From the NCBI RefSeq assembly GCF_047675955.1, contig NC_132904.1:63111435-63175434 (forward strand): a DNA stretch of 64,000 nucleotides, read 5' to 3'. The DNA is from Chlorocebus sabaeus. Taxonomy: Eukaryota; Chordata; Mammalia; Primates; Cercopithecidae. Shown in pieces: positions 13,432 to 25,150 of the stretch. The translations under genes and the position numbers were made by a program. The notes beneath the pieces were generated by a model. The model was not told the origin of the DNA, ran no database searches, and was given only the letters and a program-made list of their open reading frames with translations. How positions within the stretch are numbered: the first letter of the stretch is position 1; each line of letters starts with the position of its first letter.

Positions 13432-13442
13432 TGAAAAAGGAA
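13426..13442 (+). promoter_or_regulatory. A box (pJ-alpha-type site), representative copy
   Basis: CTATGGTGAAAAAGGAA matches, on the complementary strand, the A-box/pJ-alpha consensus as I remember it (TTCCTTTTYCACCRTAG). This is the linker position that distinguishes A-type from B-type alpha-satellite monomers. The motif recurs in nearly every monomer of the window. Common variants are CTACGGTG (still within consensus), CTATGGCG (the TTACCC monomers), AAAAAGTAAAT, CTATGCTG, CTTTGGTG and CTAGGGTG. It is presumed to be a protein-binding site in centromeric chromatin. Binding is not shown by the sequence. Confidence 0.75.
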
Positions 13443-16400
13443 ATATCTTCCGTTCAAAACTGGAAAGAAGCTTTCTGAGAAACTGCTCTGTGTTCTGTTA
13501 ATTCATCTCACAGAGTTACATCTTTCCCGTCAAGAAGCCTTTCGCTAAGGCTGTTCTTGTGGAATTGGCAAGGGATATTTGGAAGCCCATAGAGGGCTTT
13601 GGTGAAAAAGGAAATATCTTCCGTTCAAAACTGGAAAGAAGCTTTCTGAGAAACTGCTCTGTGTTCCGTTAATTCATCTCACAGAGTTACATCTTTCCCT
13701 TCAAGAAGCCTTTCCCTAAGGCTGTTCTTGTGGAATTGGCAAAGGGATATTTGGAAGCCCATAGAGGGCTATGGTGAAAAAGGAAATATCTTTCGTTCAA
13801 AACTGGAAAGAATCTTTCTGAAAAACTCCTCTGTGTTCTGTTAATTCATCTCACAGAGTTACATCTTTCCCTTCAAAAAGCCTTTCGCTAAGGCTGTTCT
13901 TTTGGAATTGGCAAAGGGATATTTGGAAGCCCATAGAGGGCTATGGTGAAAAAGTAAATATCTTCTTTTGAAAACTGTAAAGAAGCTTTCTGAGAAACTG
14001 CTCTGTGTTCTGTTAATTCATCTCACAGAGTTACATCTTTCCCTTCAAGAAGCCTTTCGCTAAGGCTGTTCTTGTGGAATTGGCAAAGGGATATTTGGAA
14101 GCCCATAGAGGGCTATGGTGAAAAAGGAAATATCTTCCCTTCAAAACTGGAAAGAAGCTTTCTGAGAAACTGCTCTGTGTTCTGTTAATTCATCTCACAG
14201 AGTTACATCTTTCCCTTCAAGAAGCCTTTCGCTAAGGCTGTTCTTGTGGAATTGGCAAAGGGATATTTGGAAGCCCATAAAGGGCTAGGGTGAAAAAGGA
14301 AATATCTTCCGTTCAAAACTGGAAAGAAGCTTTCTGAGAAACTGCTCTGTGTTCCGTTAATTCATCTCACAGAGTTACATCTTTCCCTTCAGGAAGCCTT
14401 TCGCTAAGGCTGTTCTGGTGGAATTGGCAAAGGGAGATTTGGAAGCCCGTAGAGGGCTATGGTGAAAAAGGAAATATCTTCCGTTCAAAACTGGAAAGAA
14501 GCTTTCTGAGAAACTGCTCTGTGTTCTGTTAATTCATCTCACAGTGTAACATCTTTCCCTTCAATTAGCCTTTCGCTAAGGCTGTTCTTGTGGAATTGGC
14601 AAAGGGATATTTGGAAGCCCAGAGAGAGCTATGGTGAAAAAGGAAATATCTTCCGTTCAAAACTGGAAAGAAGCTTTCTGAGAAACTGCTCTATGTTCTG
14701 TTAATTCATCTCACAGAGTTACATCTTTCCCTTCAAGAAGCCTTTCGCTAAGGCTGTTCTTGTGGAATTGGCAAAGGGATATTTGGAAGCCCATAGAGGG
14801 CTATGGTGAAAAAGGAAATATCTTCCGTTCAAAACTGGAAAGAATCTTTCTGAAAAACTGCTCTGTGTTCTGTTAATTCATCTCACAGAGTTACATCTTT
14901 CCCTTCAAAAAGCCTTTCGCTAAGGCTGTTCTTGTGGAATTGGCAAAGGGAGATTTGGAAGCCCGTAGAGGGCTATGGTGAAAAAGTAAATATCTTCCTT
15001 TCAAAACTGGAAAGAAGCTTTCTGAGAAACTTCTCTCTGTTCTGTTTATTCATCTCATAGAGTTACATCTCTCGCTTCACGAAGCCTTTCGTTAAGGCTG
15101 TTCTTGTGGAATTGGCAAAGGGATATTTGGAAGCCCATAGAGGGCTATGGTGAAAAAGTAAATATCTTCTTTTGAAAACTGGAAAGAAGCTTTCTGAGAA
15201 ACTGCTCTGTGTTCTGTTAATTCATCTCACAGAGTTACATCTTTCCCTTCAAGAAGCCTTTCGCTAAGGCTGTTCTTGTGGAATTGGCAAAGGGATATTT
15301 GGAAGCCCATAGAGGGCTATGGTGAAAAAGGAAATATCTTCCGTTCAAAACTGGAAAGAAGCTTTCTGAGAAACTGCTGTGTGTTCTGTTAATTCATCTC
15401 ACAGAGTTACATCTTTCCCTTCAAGAAGCCTTTCGCTAAGGCTGTTCTTGTGGAATTTTCAAAGGGATATTTGGAAGCCCATAGAGGGCTATGGTGAAAA
15501 AGGAAATATCTTCCGTTCAAAACTGGAAAGAAGCTTTCTGAGAAACTGCTCTGTGTTCCGTTAATTCATCTCACAGAGTTACATCTTTCCCTTCAAGAAG
15601 CCTTTCCCTAAGGCTGTTCTTGTGGAATTGGCAAAGGGATATTTGGAACTCCTAGAGGGCTATGGTGAAAAAGGAAATATCTTCCGTTCAAAACTGGAAA
15701 GAATCTTTCTGAAAAACTCCTCTGTGTTCTGTTAATTCATCTCACAGAGTTACATCTTTCCCTTCAAAAAGCCTTTCGCTAAGGCTGTTCTTGTGTAATT
15801 GGCAAAGGGATATTTGGAAGCCCATAGAGGGATATGGTGAAAAAGTAAATATCTTCTTTTGAAAACTGTAAAGAAGCTTTCTGAGAAACTGCTCTGTGTT
15901 CTGTTAATTCATCTCACAGAGTAACATCTTTCCCTTCAAGAAGCCTTTCGCTAAGGCTGTTCTTGTGGAATTGGCAAAGGGATATTTGGAAGCCCATAGA
16001 GGGCTATGGTGAAAAAGGAAATATCTTCCCTTCAAAACTGGAAAGAAGCTTTCTGAGAAACTGCTCTGTGTTCTGTTAATTCATCTCACAGAGTTACATC
16101 TTTCCCTTCAAGAAGCCTTTCGCTAAGGCTGTTCTTGTGGAATTGGCAAAGGGATATTTGGAAGCCCATAAAGGGCTAGGGTGAAAAAGGAAATATCTTC
16201 CGTTCAAAACTGGAAAGAAGCTTTCTGAGAAACTGCTCTGTGTTCCGTTAATTCATCTCACAGAGTTACATCTTTCCCTTCAGGAAGCCTTTCGTAAGGC
16301 TGTTCTGGTGGAATTGGCAAAGGGATATTTGGAAGCCCATAGAGGGCTTTGGTGAAAAAGGAAATATCTTCCTTTCAAAACTGGAAAGAAGCTTTCTGAG

Positions 16401-16872
16401 AAACTGCTCTGTGTTCTGTTAATTCATCTCACAGAGTTTCATCTCTCGCTTCACGAAGCCTTTCGTTAAGGCTGTTCTTGTGGAATTGGCAAAGGGATAT
16501 TTGGAAGCCCATAGAGGGCTATGGTGAAAAAGTAAATATCTTCTTTTGAAAACTGCAAAGAAGCTTTCTGAGAAACTGCTCTGTGTTCTGTTAATTCATC
16601 TCACAGAGTTACATCTTTCCCTTCAAGAAGCCTTTCGCTAAGGCTGTTCTTGTGGAATTGGCAAAGGGATATTTGGAAGCCCATAAAGGGCTAGGGTGAA
16701 AAAGGAAATATCTTCCGTTCAAAACTGGAAAGAAGCTTTCTGAGAAACTGCTCTGTGTTCCGTTAATTCATCTCACAGAGTTACATCTTTCCCTTCAGGA
16801 AGCCTTTCGTAAGGCTGTTCTGGTGGAATTGGCAAAGGGATATTTGGAAGCCCATAGAGGGCTATGGTGAAA

Positions 16873-19800
16873 AAGGAAATATCTTCCGTTCAAAACTGGA
16901 AAGAAGCTTTCTGAGAAACTTCTCTGTGTTCTGTTAATTCATCTCACAGTGTAACATCTTTCCCTTCAATTAGCCTTTCGCTAAGGCTGTTCTTGTGGAA
17001 TTGGCAAAGGGATGTTTGGAAGCCCATAGAGGGCTACGGTGAAAAAGGAAATATCTTCCGTTGAAAACTGGAAAGAAGCTTTCTGAGAAACTGCTCTGTG
17101 TTCCGTTAATTCATCTCACAGAGTTACATCTTTCCCTTCAAGCAGCCTTTCGCTAAGGCTGTTCTTGTGGAATTGGCAAAGGGATATTTGGAAGCACATA
17201 GAGGGCTATGGTGAAAAAGGAAATATCTTCCGTTCAAAACTGGAAAGAATCTTTCTGAAAAACTGCTCTATGTTCTGTTAATTCATCTCACAGAGTTACA
17301 TCTTTCCCTTCAAAAAGCCTTTCGCTAAGACTGTTCCTGTGGAATTGGCAAAGGGATATTTGGAAGCCCATAGAGGGCTATGCTGAAAAAGGAAATATCT
17401 TCCGTTCAAAACTGGAAAGAAGCTTTCTGAGAAACTGCTCTGTGTTCTGTTAATTCATCTCACAGAGTTACATCTTTCCCGTCAAGAAGCCTTTCGCTAA
17501 GGCTGTTCTGGTGGAATTGGCAAAGGGATATTTGGAAGCACATAGAGGGCTATGGTGAAAAAGGAAATATCTTCCGTTCGAAACTGGAAAGAAGCTTTCT
17601 GAGAAACTGCTCTGTGTTCTGTTAATTCATCTCACAGTGTAACATCTTTCCCTTCAATTAGCCTTTCGCTAAGGCTGTTCTTGTGGAATTGGCAAAGGGA
17701 TATTTGGAAGCCCATAGAGGGCTATGGTGAAAAAGTAAATATCTTCCTTTCAAAACTGGAAAGAAGCTTTCTGAGAAACTGCTCTGTGTTCTGTTAATTC
17801 ATCTCACAGAGTTACATCTCTCGCTTCACGAAGCCTTTCGTTAAGGCTGTTCTTGTGGAATTGGCAAAGGTATATTTGGAAGCCCATAGAGGGCTATGGT
17901 GAAAAAGGAAATATCCTCCGTTCAAAACTGGAAAGAAGCTTTCTGAGAAACTGCTCTGTGTTCTGTTAATTCATCTCACAGAGTTACATCTTTCCCTTCA
18001 AGAAGCCTTTCGCTAAGGCTGTTCTTGTGGAATTGGCAAAGGGATATTTGGAAGCCCATAGAGGGCTATGGTGAAAAAGGAAATATCTTCCGTTCAAAAC
18101 TGGAAAGAAGCTTTCTGAGAAACTGCTCTGTGTTCTGTTAATTCATCTCACAGAGTTACATCTTTCCCGTCAAGAAGCCTTTCGCTAAGGCTGTTCTTGT
18201 GGAATTGGCAAGGGATATTTGGAAGCCCATAGAGGGCTTTGGTGAAAAAGGAAATATCTTCCGTTCAAAACTGGAAAGAAGCTTTCTGAAAAACTGCTCT
18301 GTGTTTTGTTAATTCATCTCACAGAGTTACATCTTTCCCTTCAAGAAGCCTTTCGCTAAGGCTGTTCTTGTGGAATTGGCAAAGGGATATTTGGAAGCCC
18401 ATAGAGGGCTATGGTGAAAAAGGAAATATCTTCCGTTCAAAACTGGAAAGAAGATTTCTGAGAAACTGCTCTGTGTTCTGTTAATTCATCTCACAGAGTT
18501 ACATCTTTCCCTTCAAGAAGCCTTTCGCTAAGGCTGTTCTTGTGGAATTGGCAAAGGGATATTTGGAAGCCCATAGAGGGCTATGGTGAAAAAGGAAATA
18601 TCTTCCGTTCAAAACTGGAAAGAAGCTTTCTGAGAAACTGCTCTGTGTTCTGTTAATTCATCTCACAGAGTTACATCTTTCCCGTCAAGAAGCCTTTCGC
18701 TAAGGCTGTTCTTGTGGAATTGGCAAGGGATATTTGGAAGCCCATAGAGGGCTTTGGTGAAAAAGGAAATATCTTCCGTTCAAAACTGGAAAGAAGCTTT
18801 CTGAGAAACTGCTCTGTGTTCCGTTAATTCATCTCACAGAGTTACATCTTTCCCTTCAAGAAGCCTTTCCCTAAGGCTGTTCTTGTGGAATTGGCAAAGG
18901 GATATTTGGAAGCCCATAGAGGGCTATGGTGAAAAAGGAAATATCTTCCGTTCAAAACTGGAAAGAATCTTTCTGAAAAACTCCTCTGTGTTCTGTTAAT
19001 TCATCTCACAGAGTTACATCTTTCCCTTCAAAAAGCCTTTCGCTAAGGCTGTTCTTGTGGAATTGGCAAAGGGATATTTGGAAGCCCATAGAGGGCTATG
19101 GTGAAAAAGTAAATATCTTCTTTTGAAAACTGTAAAGAAGCTTTCTGAGAAACTGCTCTGTGTTCTGTTAATTCATCTCACAGAGTTACATCTTTCCCTT
19201 CAAGAAGCCTTTCGCTAAGGCTGTTCTTGTGGAATTGGCAAAGGGATATTTGGAAGCCCATAGAGGGCTATGGTGAAAAAGGAAATATCTTCCCTTCAAA
19301 ACTGGAAAGAAGCTTTCTGAGAAACTGCTCTGTGTTCTGTTAATTCATCTCACAGAGTTACATCTTTCCCTTCAAGAAGCCTTTCGCTAAGGCTGTTCTT
19401 GTGGAATTGGCAAAGGGATATTTGGAAGCCCATAAAGGGCTAGGGTGAAAAAGGAAATATCTTCCGTTCAAAACTGGAAAGAAGCTTTCTGAGAAACTGC
19501 TCTGTGTTCCGTTAATTCATCTCACAGAGTTACATCTTTCCCTTCAGGAAGCCTTTCGCTAAGGCTGTTCTGGTGGAATTGGCAAAGGGAGATTTGGAAG
19601 CCCGTAGAGGGCTATGGTGAAAAAGGAAATATCTTCCGTTCAAAACTGGAAAGAAGCTTTCTGAGAAACTGCTCTGTGTTCTGTTAATTCATCTCACAGT
19701 GTAACATCTTTCCCTTCAATTAGCCTTTCGCTAAGGCTGTTCTTGTGGAATTGGCAAAGGGATATTTGGAAGCCCAGAGAGAGCTATGGTGAAAAAGGAA

Positions 19801-20310
19801 ATATCTTCCGTTCAAAACTGGAAAGAAGCTTTCTGAGAAACTGCTCTGTGTTCTGTTAATTCATCTCACAGAGTTACATCTTTCCCTTCAAGAAGCCTTT
19901 CGCTAAGGCTGTTCTTGTGGAATTGGCAAAGGGATATTTGGAAGCCCATAGAGGGCTATGGTGAAAAAGGAAATATCTTCCGTTCAAAACTGGAAAGAAT
20001 CTTTCTGAAAAACTGCTCTGTGTTCTGTTAATTCATCTCACAGAGTTACATCTTTCCCTTCAAAAAGCCTTTCGCTAAGGCTGTTCTTGTGGAATTGGCA
20101 AAGGGAGATTTGGAAGCCCGTAGAGGGCTATGGTGAAAAAGTAAATATCTTCCTTTCAAAACTGGAAAGAAGCTTTCTGAGAAACTTCTCTCTGTTCTGT
20201 TTATTCATCTCATAGAGTTACATCTCTCGCTTCACGAAGCCTTTCGTTAAGGCTGTTCTTGTGGAATTGGCAAAGGGATATTTGGAAGCCCATAGAGGGC
20301 TATGGTGAAA
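16873..20310 (+). repeat. Composite copy of 11030-15155 lacking four monomers
   Basis: Up to about 18283 it matches 11030-12440 (offset 5843). Beyond that it matches 13126-15155 (offset 5155). The difference is 688 bp, exactly four monomers. The junction falls around the HindIII/CTGAAAAAC segment. Confidence 0.8.
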
Positions 20311-21677
20311 AAGGAAATATCTTCCGTTCAAAACTGGAAAGAAGCTTTCTGAGAAACTGCTCTGTGTTCTGTTAATTCATCTCACAGAGTTACATCTTTC
20401 CCTTCAAGAAGCCTTTCGCTAAGGCTGTTCTTGTGGAATTGGCAAACGGATATTTGGAAGCCCATAGAGGGCTTTGGTGAAAAAGGAAATATCTTCCGTT
20501 CAAAACTGGAAAGAAGCTTTCTGAGAAACTGCTCTGGGTTCCGTTAATTCATCTCACAGAGTTACAACTTTCCGTTCAAGAAGCCTTTCGCTAAGGCTGT
20601 TCTGGTGGAATTGGCAAAGGGATATTTGGAAGCACATAGAGGGCTATGGTGAAAAAGGAAATATCTTCCGTCCAAAACTGGAAAGAAGCTTTCTGAGAAA
20701 CTGCTCTGTGTTCTGTTAATTCATCTCACAGAGTTACATCTTTCCCTTCAAGAAGCCTTTCGCTAAGGCTGTTCTTGTGGAATTGGCAAAGGGATATTTG
20801 GAAGCCCATAGAGGGCTATGGTGAAAAAGGAAATATCTTCCGTTCAAAACTGGAAAGAACCTTTCTGAGAAACTGCTCTGTGTTCTGTTAATTCATCTCA
20901 CAGAGTTACATCTTTCCCTTCAATTAGCCTTTCGCTAAGGCTGTTCTTGTGGAATTGGCAAAGGGATATTTGGAAGACCATAGAGGTCTATGGTGAAAAA
21001 GGAAATATCTTCCGTTCAAAGCTGGAAAGAAGCTTTCTGAGAAACTGCTCTGTGTTCTGTTAATTCATCTCACAGAGTTACATCTTTCCCTTCAAGAAGC
21101 CTTTCGCTAAGTCTGTTCTGGTGGAATTGGCAAAGGGATATTTGGAAGCACATATAGGGCTATGGTGAAAAAGGAAATATCTTCCGTTCAAAACTGGAAA
21201 GAATCTTTCTGAAAAACTGCTCTGTGTTCTGTTAATTCATCTCACAGAGTTACATCTTTCCCTTCAAGAAGCCTTTCGCTGAGGCTGTTCTTGTGGAATT
21301 GGCAAAGGGATATTTGTAAGCCCATAGAGGGCTATGGTGAAAAAGGAAATATCTCCGTTCAAAACTGGAAAGAAGCTTTCTGAGAAACTGCTCTGTGTTC
21401 TGTTAATTCATCTCACAGAGTTACATCTTTCCCTTCAAGAAGCCTTTCGCTAAGGCTGTTCTTGTGGAATTTTCAAAGGGATATTTGGAAGCCCATAGAG
21501 GGCTATGGTGAAAAAGGAAATATCTTCCGTTCAAAACTGGAAAGAAGCTTTCTGAGAAACTGCTCTGTGTTCCGTTAATTCATCTCACAGAGTTACATCT
21601 TTCCCTTCAAGAAGCCTTTCCCTAAGGCTGTTCTTGTGGAATTGGCAAAGGGATATTTGGAAGCCCATAGAGGGCTA
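18240..21677 (+). repeat. 20-mer higher-order unit, copy 1 (3438 bp)
   Basis: Successive landmarks recur 3438 bp later: GTGTTTTGTT (18301/21739), AGAGAGAGCT (19776/23214), CTTCACGAAG (20230/23668) and GACCATAGAGGTC (20976/24414). 3438 equals 20 monomers minus 2 bp. Confidence 0.88.
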
Positions 21678-24600
21678 TGGTGAAAAAGGAAATATCTTCC
21701 GTTCAAAACTGGAAAGAAGCTTTCTGAAAAACTGCTCTGTGTTTTGTTAATTCATCTCACAGAGTTACATCTTTCCCTTCAAGAAGCCTTTCGCTAAGGC
21801 TGTTCTTGTGGAATTGGCAAAGGGATATTTGGAAGCCCATAGAGGGCTATGGTGAAAAAGGAAATATCTTCCGTTCAAAACTGGAAAGAAGCTTTCTGAG
21901 AAACTGCTCTGTGTTCTGTTAATTCATCTCACAGAGTTACATCTTTCCCTTCAAGAAGCCTTTCGCTAAGGCTGTTCTTGTGGAATTGGCAAAGGGATAT
22001 TTGGAAGCCCATAGAGGGCTATGGTGAAAAAGGAAATATCTTCCGTTCAAAACTGGAAAGAAGCTTTCTGAGAAACTGCTCTGTGTTCTGTTAATTCATC
22101 TCACAGAGTTACATCTTTCCCGTCAAGAAGCCTTTCGCTAAGGCTGTTCTTGTGGAATTGGCAAGGGATATTTGGAAGCCCATAGAGGGCTTTGGTGAAA
22201 AAGGAAATATCTTCCGTTCAAAACTGGAAAGAAGCTTTCTGAGAAACTGCTCTGTGTTCCGTTAATTCATCTCACAGAGTTACATCTTTCCCTTCAAGAA
22301 GCCTTTCCCTAAGGCTGTTCTTGTGGAATTGGCAAAGGGATATTTGGAAGCCCATAGAGGGCTATGGTGAAAAAGGAAATATCTTCCGTTCAAAACTGGA
22401 AAGAATCTTTCTGAAAAACTCCTCTGTGTTCTGTTAATTCATCTCACAGAGTTACATCTTTCCCTTCAAAAAGCCTTTCGCTAAGGCTGTTCTTTTGGAA
22501 TTGGCAAAGGGATATTTGGAAGCCCATAGAGGGCTATGGTGAAAAAGTAAATATCTTCTTTTGAAAACTGTAAAGAAGCTTTCTGAGAAACTGCTCTGTG
22601 TTCTGTTAATTCATCTCACAGAGTTACATCTTTCCCTTCAAGAAGCCTTTCGCTAAGGCTGTTCTTGTGGAATTGGCAAAGGGATATTTGGAAGCCCATA
22701 GAGGGCTATGGTGAAAAAGGAAATATCTTCCCTTCAAAACTGGAAAGAAGCTTTCTGAGAAACTGCTCTGTGTTCTGTTAATTCATCTCACAGAGTTACA
22801 TCTTTCCCTTCAAGAAGCCTTTCGCTAAGGCTGTTCTTGTGGAATTGGCAAAGGGATATTTGGAAGCCCATAAAGGGCTAGGGTGAAAAAGGAAATATCT
22901 TCCGTTCAAAACTGGAAAGAAGCTTTCTGAGAAACTGCTCTGTGTTCCGTTAATTCATCTCACAGAGTTACAACTTTCCCTTCAGGAAGCCTTTCGCTAA
23001 GGCTGTTCTGGTGGAATTGGCAAAGGGAGATTTGGAAGCCCGTAGAGGGCTATGGTGAAAAAGGAAATATCTTCCGTTCAAAACTGGAAAGAAGCTTTCT
23101 GAGAAACTGCTCTGTGTTCTGTTAATTCATCTCACAGTGTAACATCTTTCCCTTCAATTAGCCTTTCGCTAAGGCTGTTCTTGTGGAATTGGCAAAGGGA
23201 TATTTGGAAGCCCAGAGAGAGCTATGGTGAAAAAGGAAATATCTTCCGTTCAAAACTGGAAAGAAGCTTTCTGAGAAACTGCTCTATGTTCTGTTAATTC
23301 ATCTCACAGAGTTACATCTTTCCCTTCAAGAAGCCTTTCGCTAAGGCTGTTCTTGTGGAATTGGCAAAGGGATATTTGGAAGCCCATAGAGGGCTATGGT
23401 GAAAAAGGAAATATCTTCCGTTCAAAACTGGAAAGAATCTTTCTGAAAAACTGCTCTCTGTTCTGTTAATTCATCTCACAGAGTTACATCTTTCCCTTCA
23501 AAAAGCCTTTCGCTAAGGCTGTTCTTGTGGAATTGGCAAAGGGAGATTTGGAAGCCCGTAGAGGGCTATGGTGAAAAAGTAAATATCTTCCTTTCAAAAC
23601 TGGAAAGAAGCTTTCTGAGAAACTTCTCTCTGTTCTGTTTATTCATCTCATAGAGTTACATCTCTCGCTTCACGAAGCCTTTCGTTAAGGCTGTTCTTGT
23701 GGAATTGGCAAAGGGATATTTGGAAGCCCATAGAGGGCTATGGTGAAAAAGGAAATATCTTCCGTTCAAAACTGGAAAGAAGCTTTCTGAGAAACTGCTC
23801 TGTGTTCTGTTAATTCATCTCACAGAGTTACATCTTTCCCTTCAAGAAGCCTTTCGCTAAGGCTGTTCTTGTGGAATTGGCAAATGGATATTTGGAAGCC
23901 CATAGAGGGCTTTGGTGAAAAAGGAAATATCTTCCGTTCAAAACTGGAAAGAAGCTTTCTGAGAAACTGCTCTGGGTTCCGTTAATTCATCTCACAGAGT
24001 TACAACTTTCCGTTCAAGAAGCCTTTCGCTAAGGCTGTTCTGGTGGAATTGGCAAAGGGATATTTGGAAGCACATAGAGGGCTATGGTGAAAAAGGAAAT
24101 ATCTTCCGTCCAAAACTGGAAAGAAGCTTTCTGAGAAACTGCTCTGTGTTCTGTTAATTCATCTCACAGAGTTACATCTTTCCCTTCAAGAAGCCTTTCG
24201 CTAAGGCTGTTCTTGTGGAATTGGCAAAGGGATATTTGGAAGCCCATAGAGGGCTATGGTGAAAAAGGAAATATCTTCCGTTCAAAACTGGAAAGAACCT
24301 TTCTGAGAAACTGCTCTGTGTTCTGTTAATTCATCTCACAGAGTTACATCTTTCCCTTCAATTAGCCTTTCGCTAAGGCTGTTCTTGTGGAATTGGCAAA
24401 GGGATATTTGGAAGACCATAGAGGTCTATGGTGAAAAAGGAAATATCTTCCGTTCAAAGCTGGAAAGAAGCTTTCTGAGAAACTGCTCTGTGTTCTGTTA
24501 ATTCATCTCACAGAGTTACATCTTTCCCTTCAAGAAGCCTTTCGCTAAGTCTGTTCTGGTGGAATTGGCAAAGGGATATTTGGAAGCACATATAGGGCTA

Positions 24601-25150
24601 TGGTGAAAAAGGAAATATCTTCCGTTCAAAACTGGAAAGAATCTTTCTGAAAAACTGCTCTGTGTTCTGTTAATTCATCTCACAGAGTTACATCTTTCCC
24701 TTCAAGAAGCCTTTCGCTGAGGCTGTTCTTGTGGAATTGGCAAAGGGATATTTGTAAGCCCATAGAGGGCTATGGTGAAAAAGGAAATATCTTCCGTTCA
24801 AAACTGGAAAGAAGCTTTCTGAGAAACTGCTCTGTGTTCTGTTAATTCATCTCACAGAGTTACATCTTTCCCTTCAAGAAGCCTTTCGCTAAGGCTGTTC
24901 TTGTGGAATTTTCAAAGGGATATTTGGAAGCCCATAGAGGGCTATGGTGAAAAAGGAAATATCTTCCGTTCAAAACTGGAAAGAAGCTTTCTGAGAAACT
25001 GCTCTGTGTTCCGTTAATTCATCTCACAGAGTTACATCTTTCCCTTCAAGAAGCCTTTCCCTAAGGCTGTTCTTGTGGAATTGGCAAAGGGATATTTGGA
25101 AGCCCATAGAGGGCTATGGTGAAAAAGGAAATATCTTCCGTTCAAAACTG
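21678..25150 (+). repeat. 20-mer higher-order unit, copy 2
   Basis: Directly follows copy 1 and keeps the same monomer order with few single-base differences. For example, ATATCTCCG (a 2-bp deletion near 21352) in copy 1 is ATATCTTCCG here. It ends at about 25150, where GAATCTTTC replaces the GAAGCTTTC expected at the start of a third copy. Confidence 0.85.

Larger units (their letters stand above)
13296..13467 (+). repeat. Representative consensus-like 172-bp monomer
   Basis: This HindIII-to-HindIII unit agrees with the majority base at almost every variable position I compared, so it serves as a local reference. In order it holds: the HindIII site, a CTCTGTG/CACAGAG dyad, a pyrimidine-rich stretch, the AGCCTT/AAGGCT hairpin with loop TCGCT, a TGTGGAATTGGC segment, GATATTTGG, the overlapping AGCCC/GGGCT and CCATAG/CTATGG dyads, the A box, AAATATCTTCC, and a TTCC...GGAA dyad leading to the next HindIII site. 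It has two CpG sites, one in TTTCGCTAAGG and one in TTCCGTTC. Its length of one nucleosome plus linker fits the known phasing of nucleosomes on this satellite. Confidence 0.85.
12881..14100 (+). repeat. 6/7-mer neighbour repeat, copy 2
   Basis: Counterpart of 11850-12900 with one additional 172-bp monomer. Similarity ends near 14104, where AAAGGAAATATCTTCCC replaces AAAGTAAATATCTTCCT. Confidence 0.75.
13100..15155 (+). repeat. Block C1b, copy 1 (12 monomers)
   Basis: Matches 18255-20310 at a constant offset of 5155 bp. GTGTTTTGTT lies at 13146/18301 and AGAGAGAGCT at 14621/19776. The match ends where AAAGTAAATATCTTCTTTTG here faces AAAGGAAATATCTTCCG. Confidence 0.85.
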
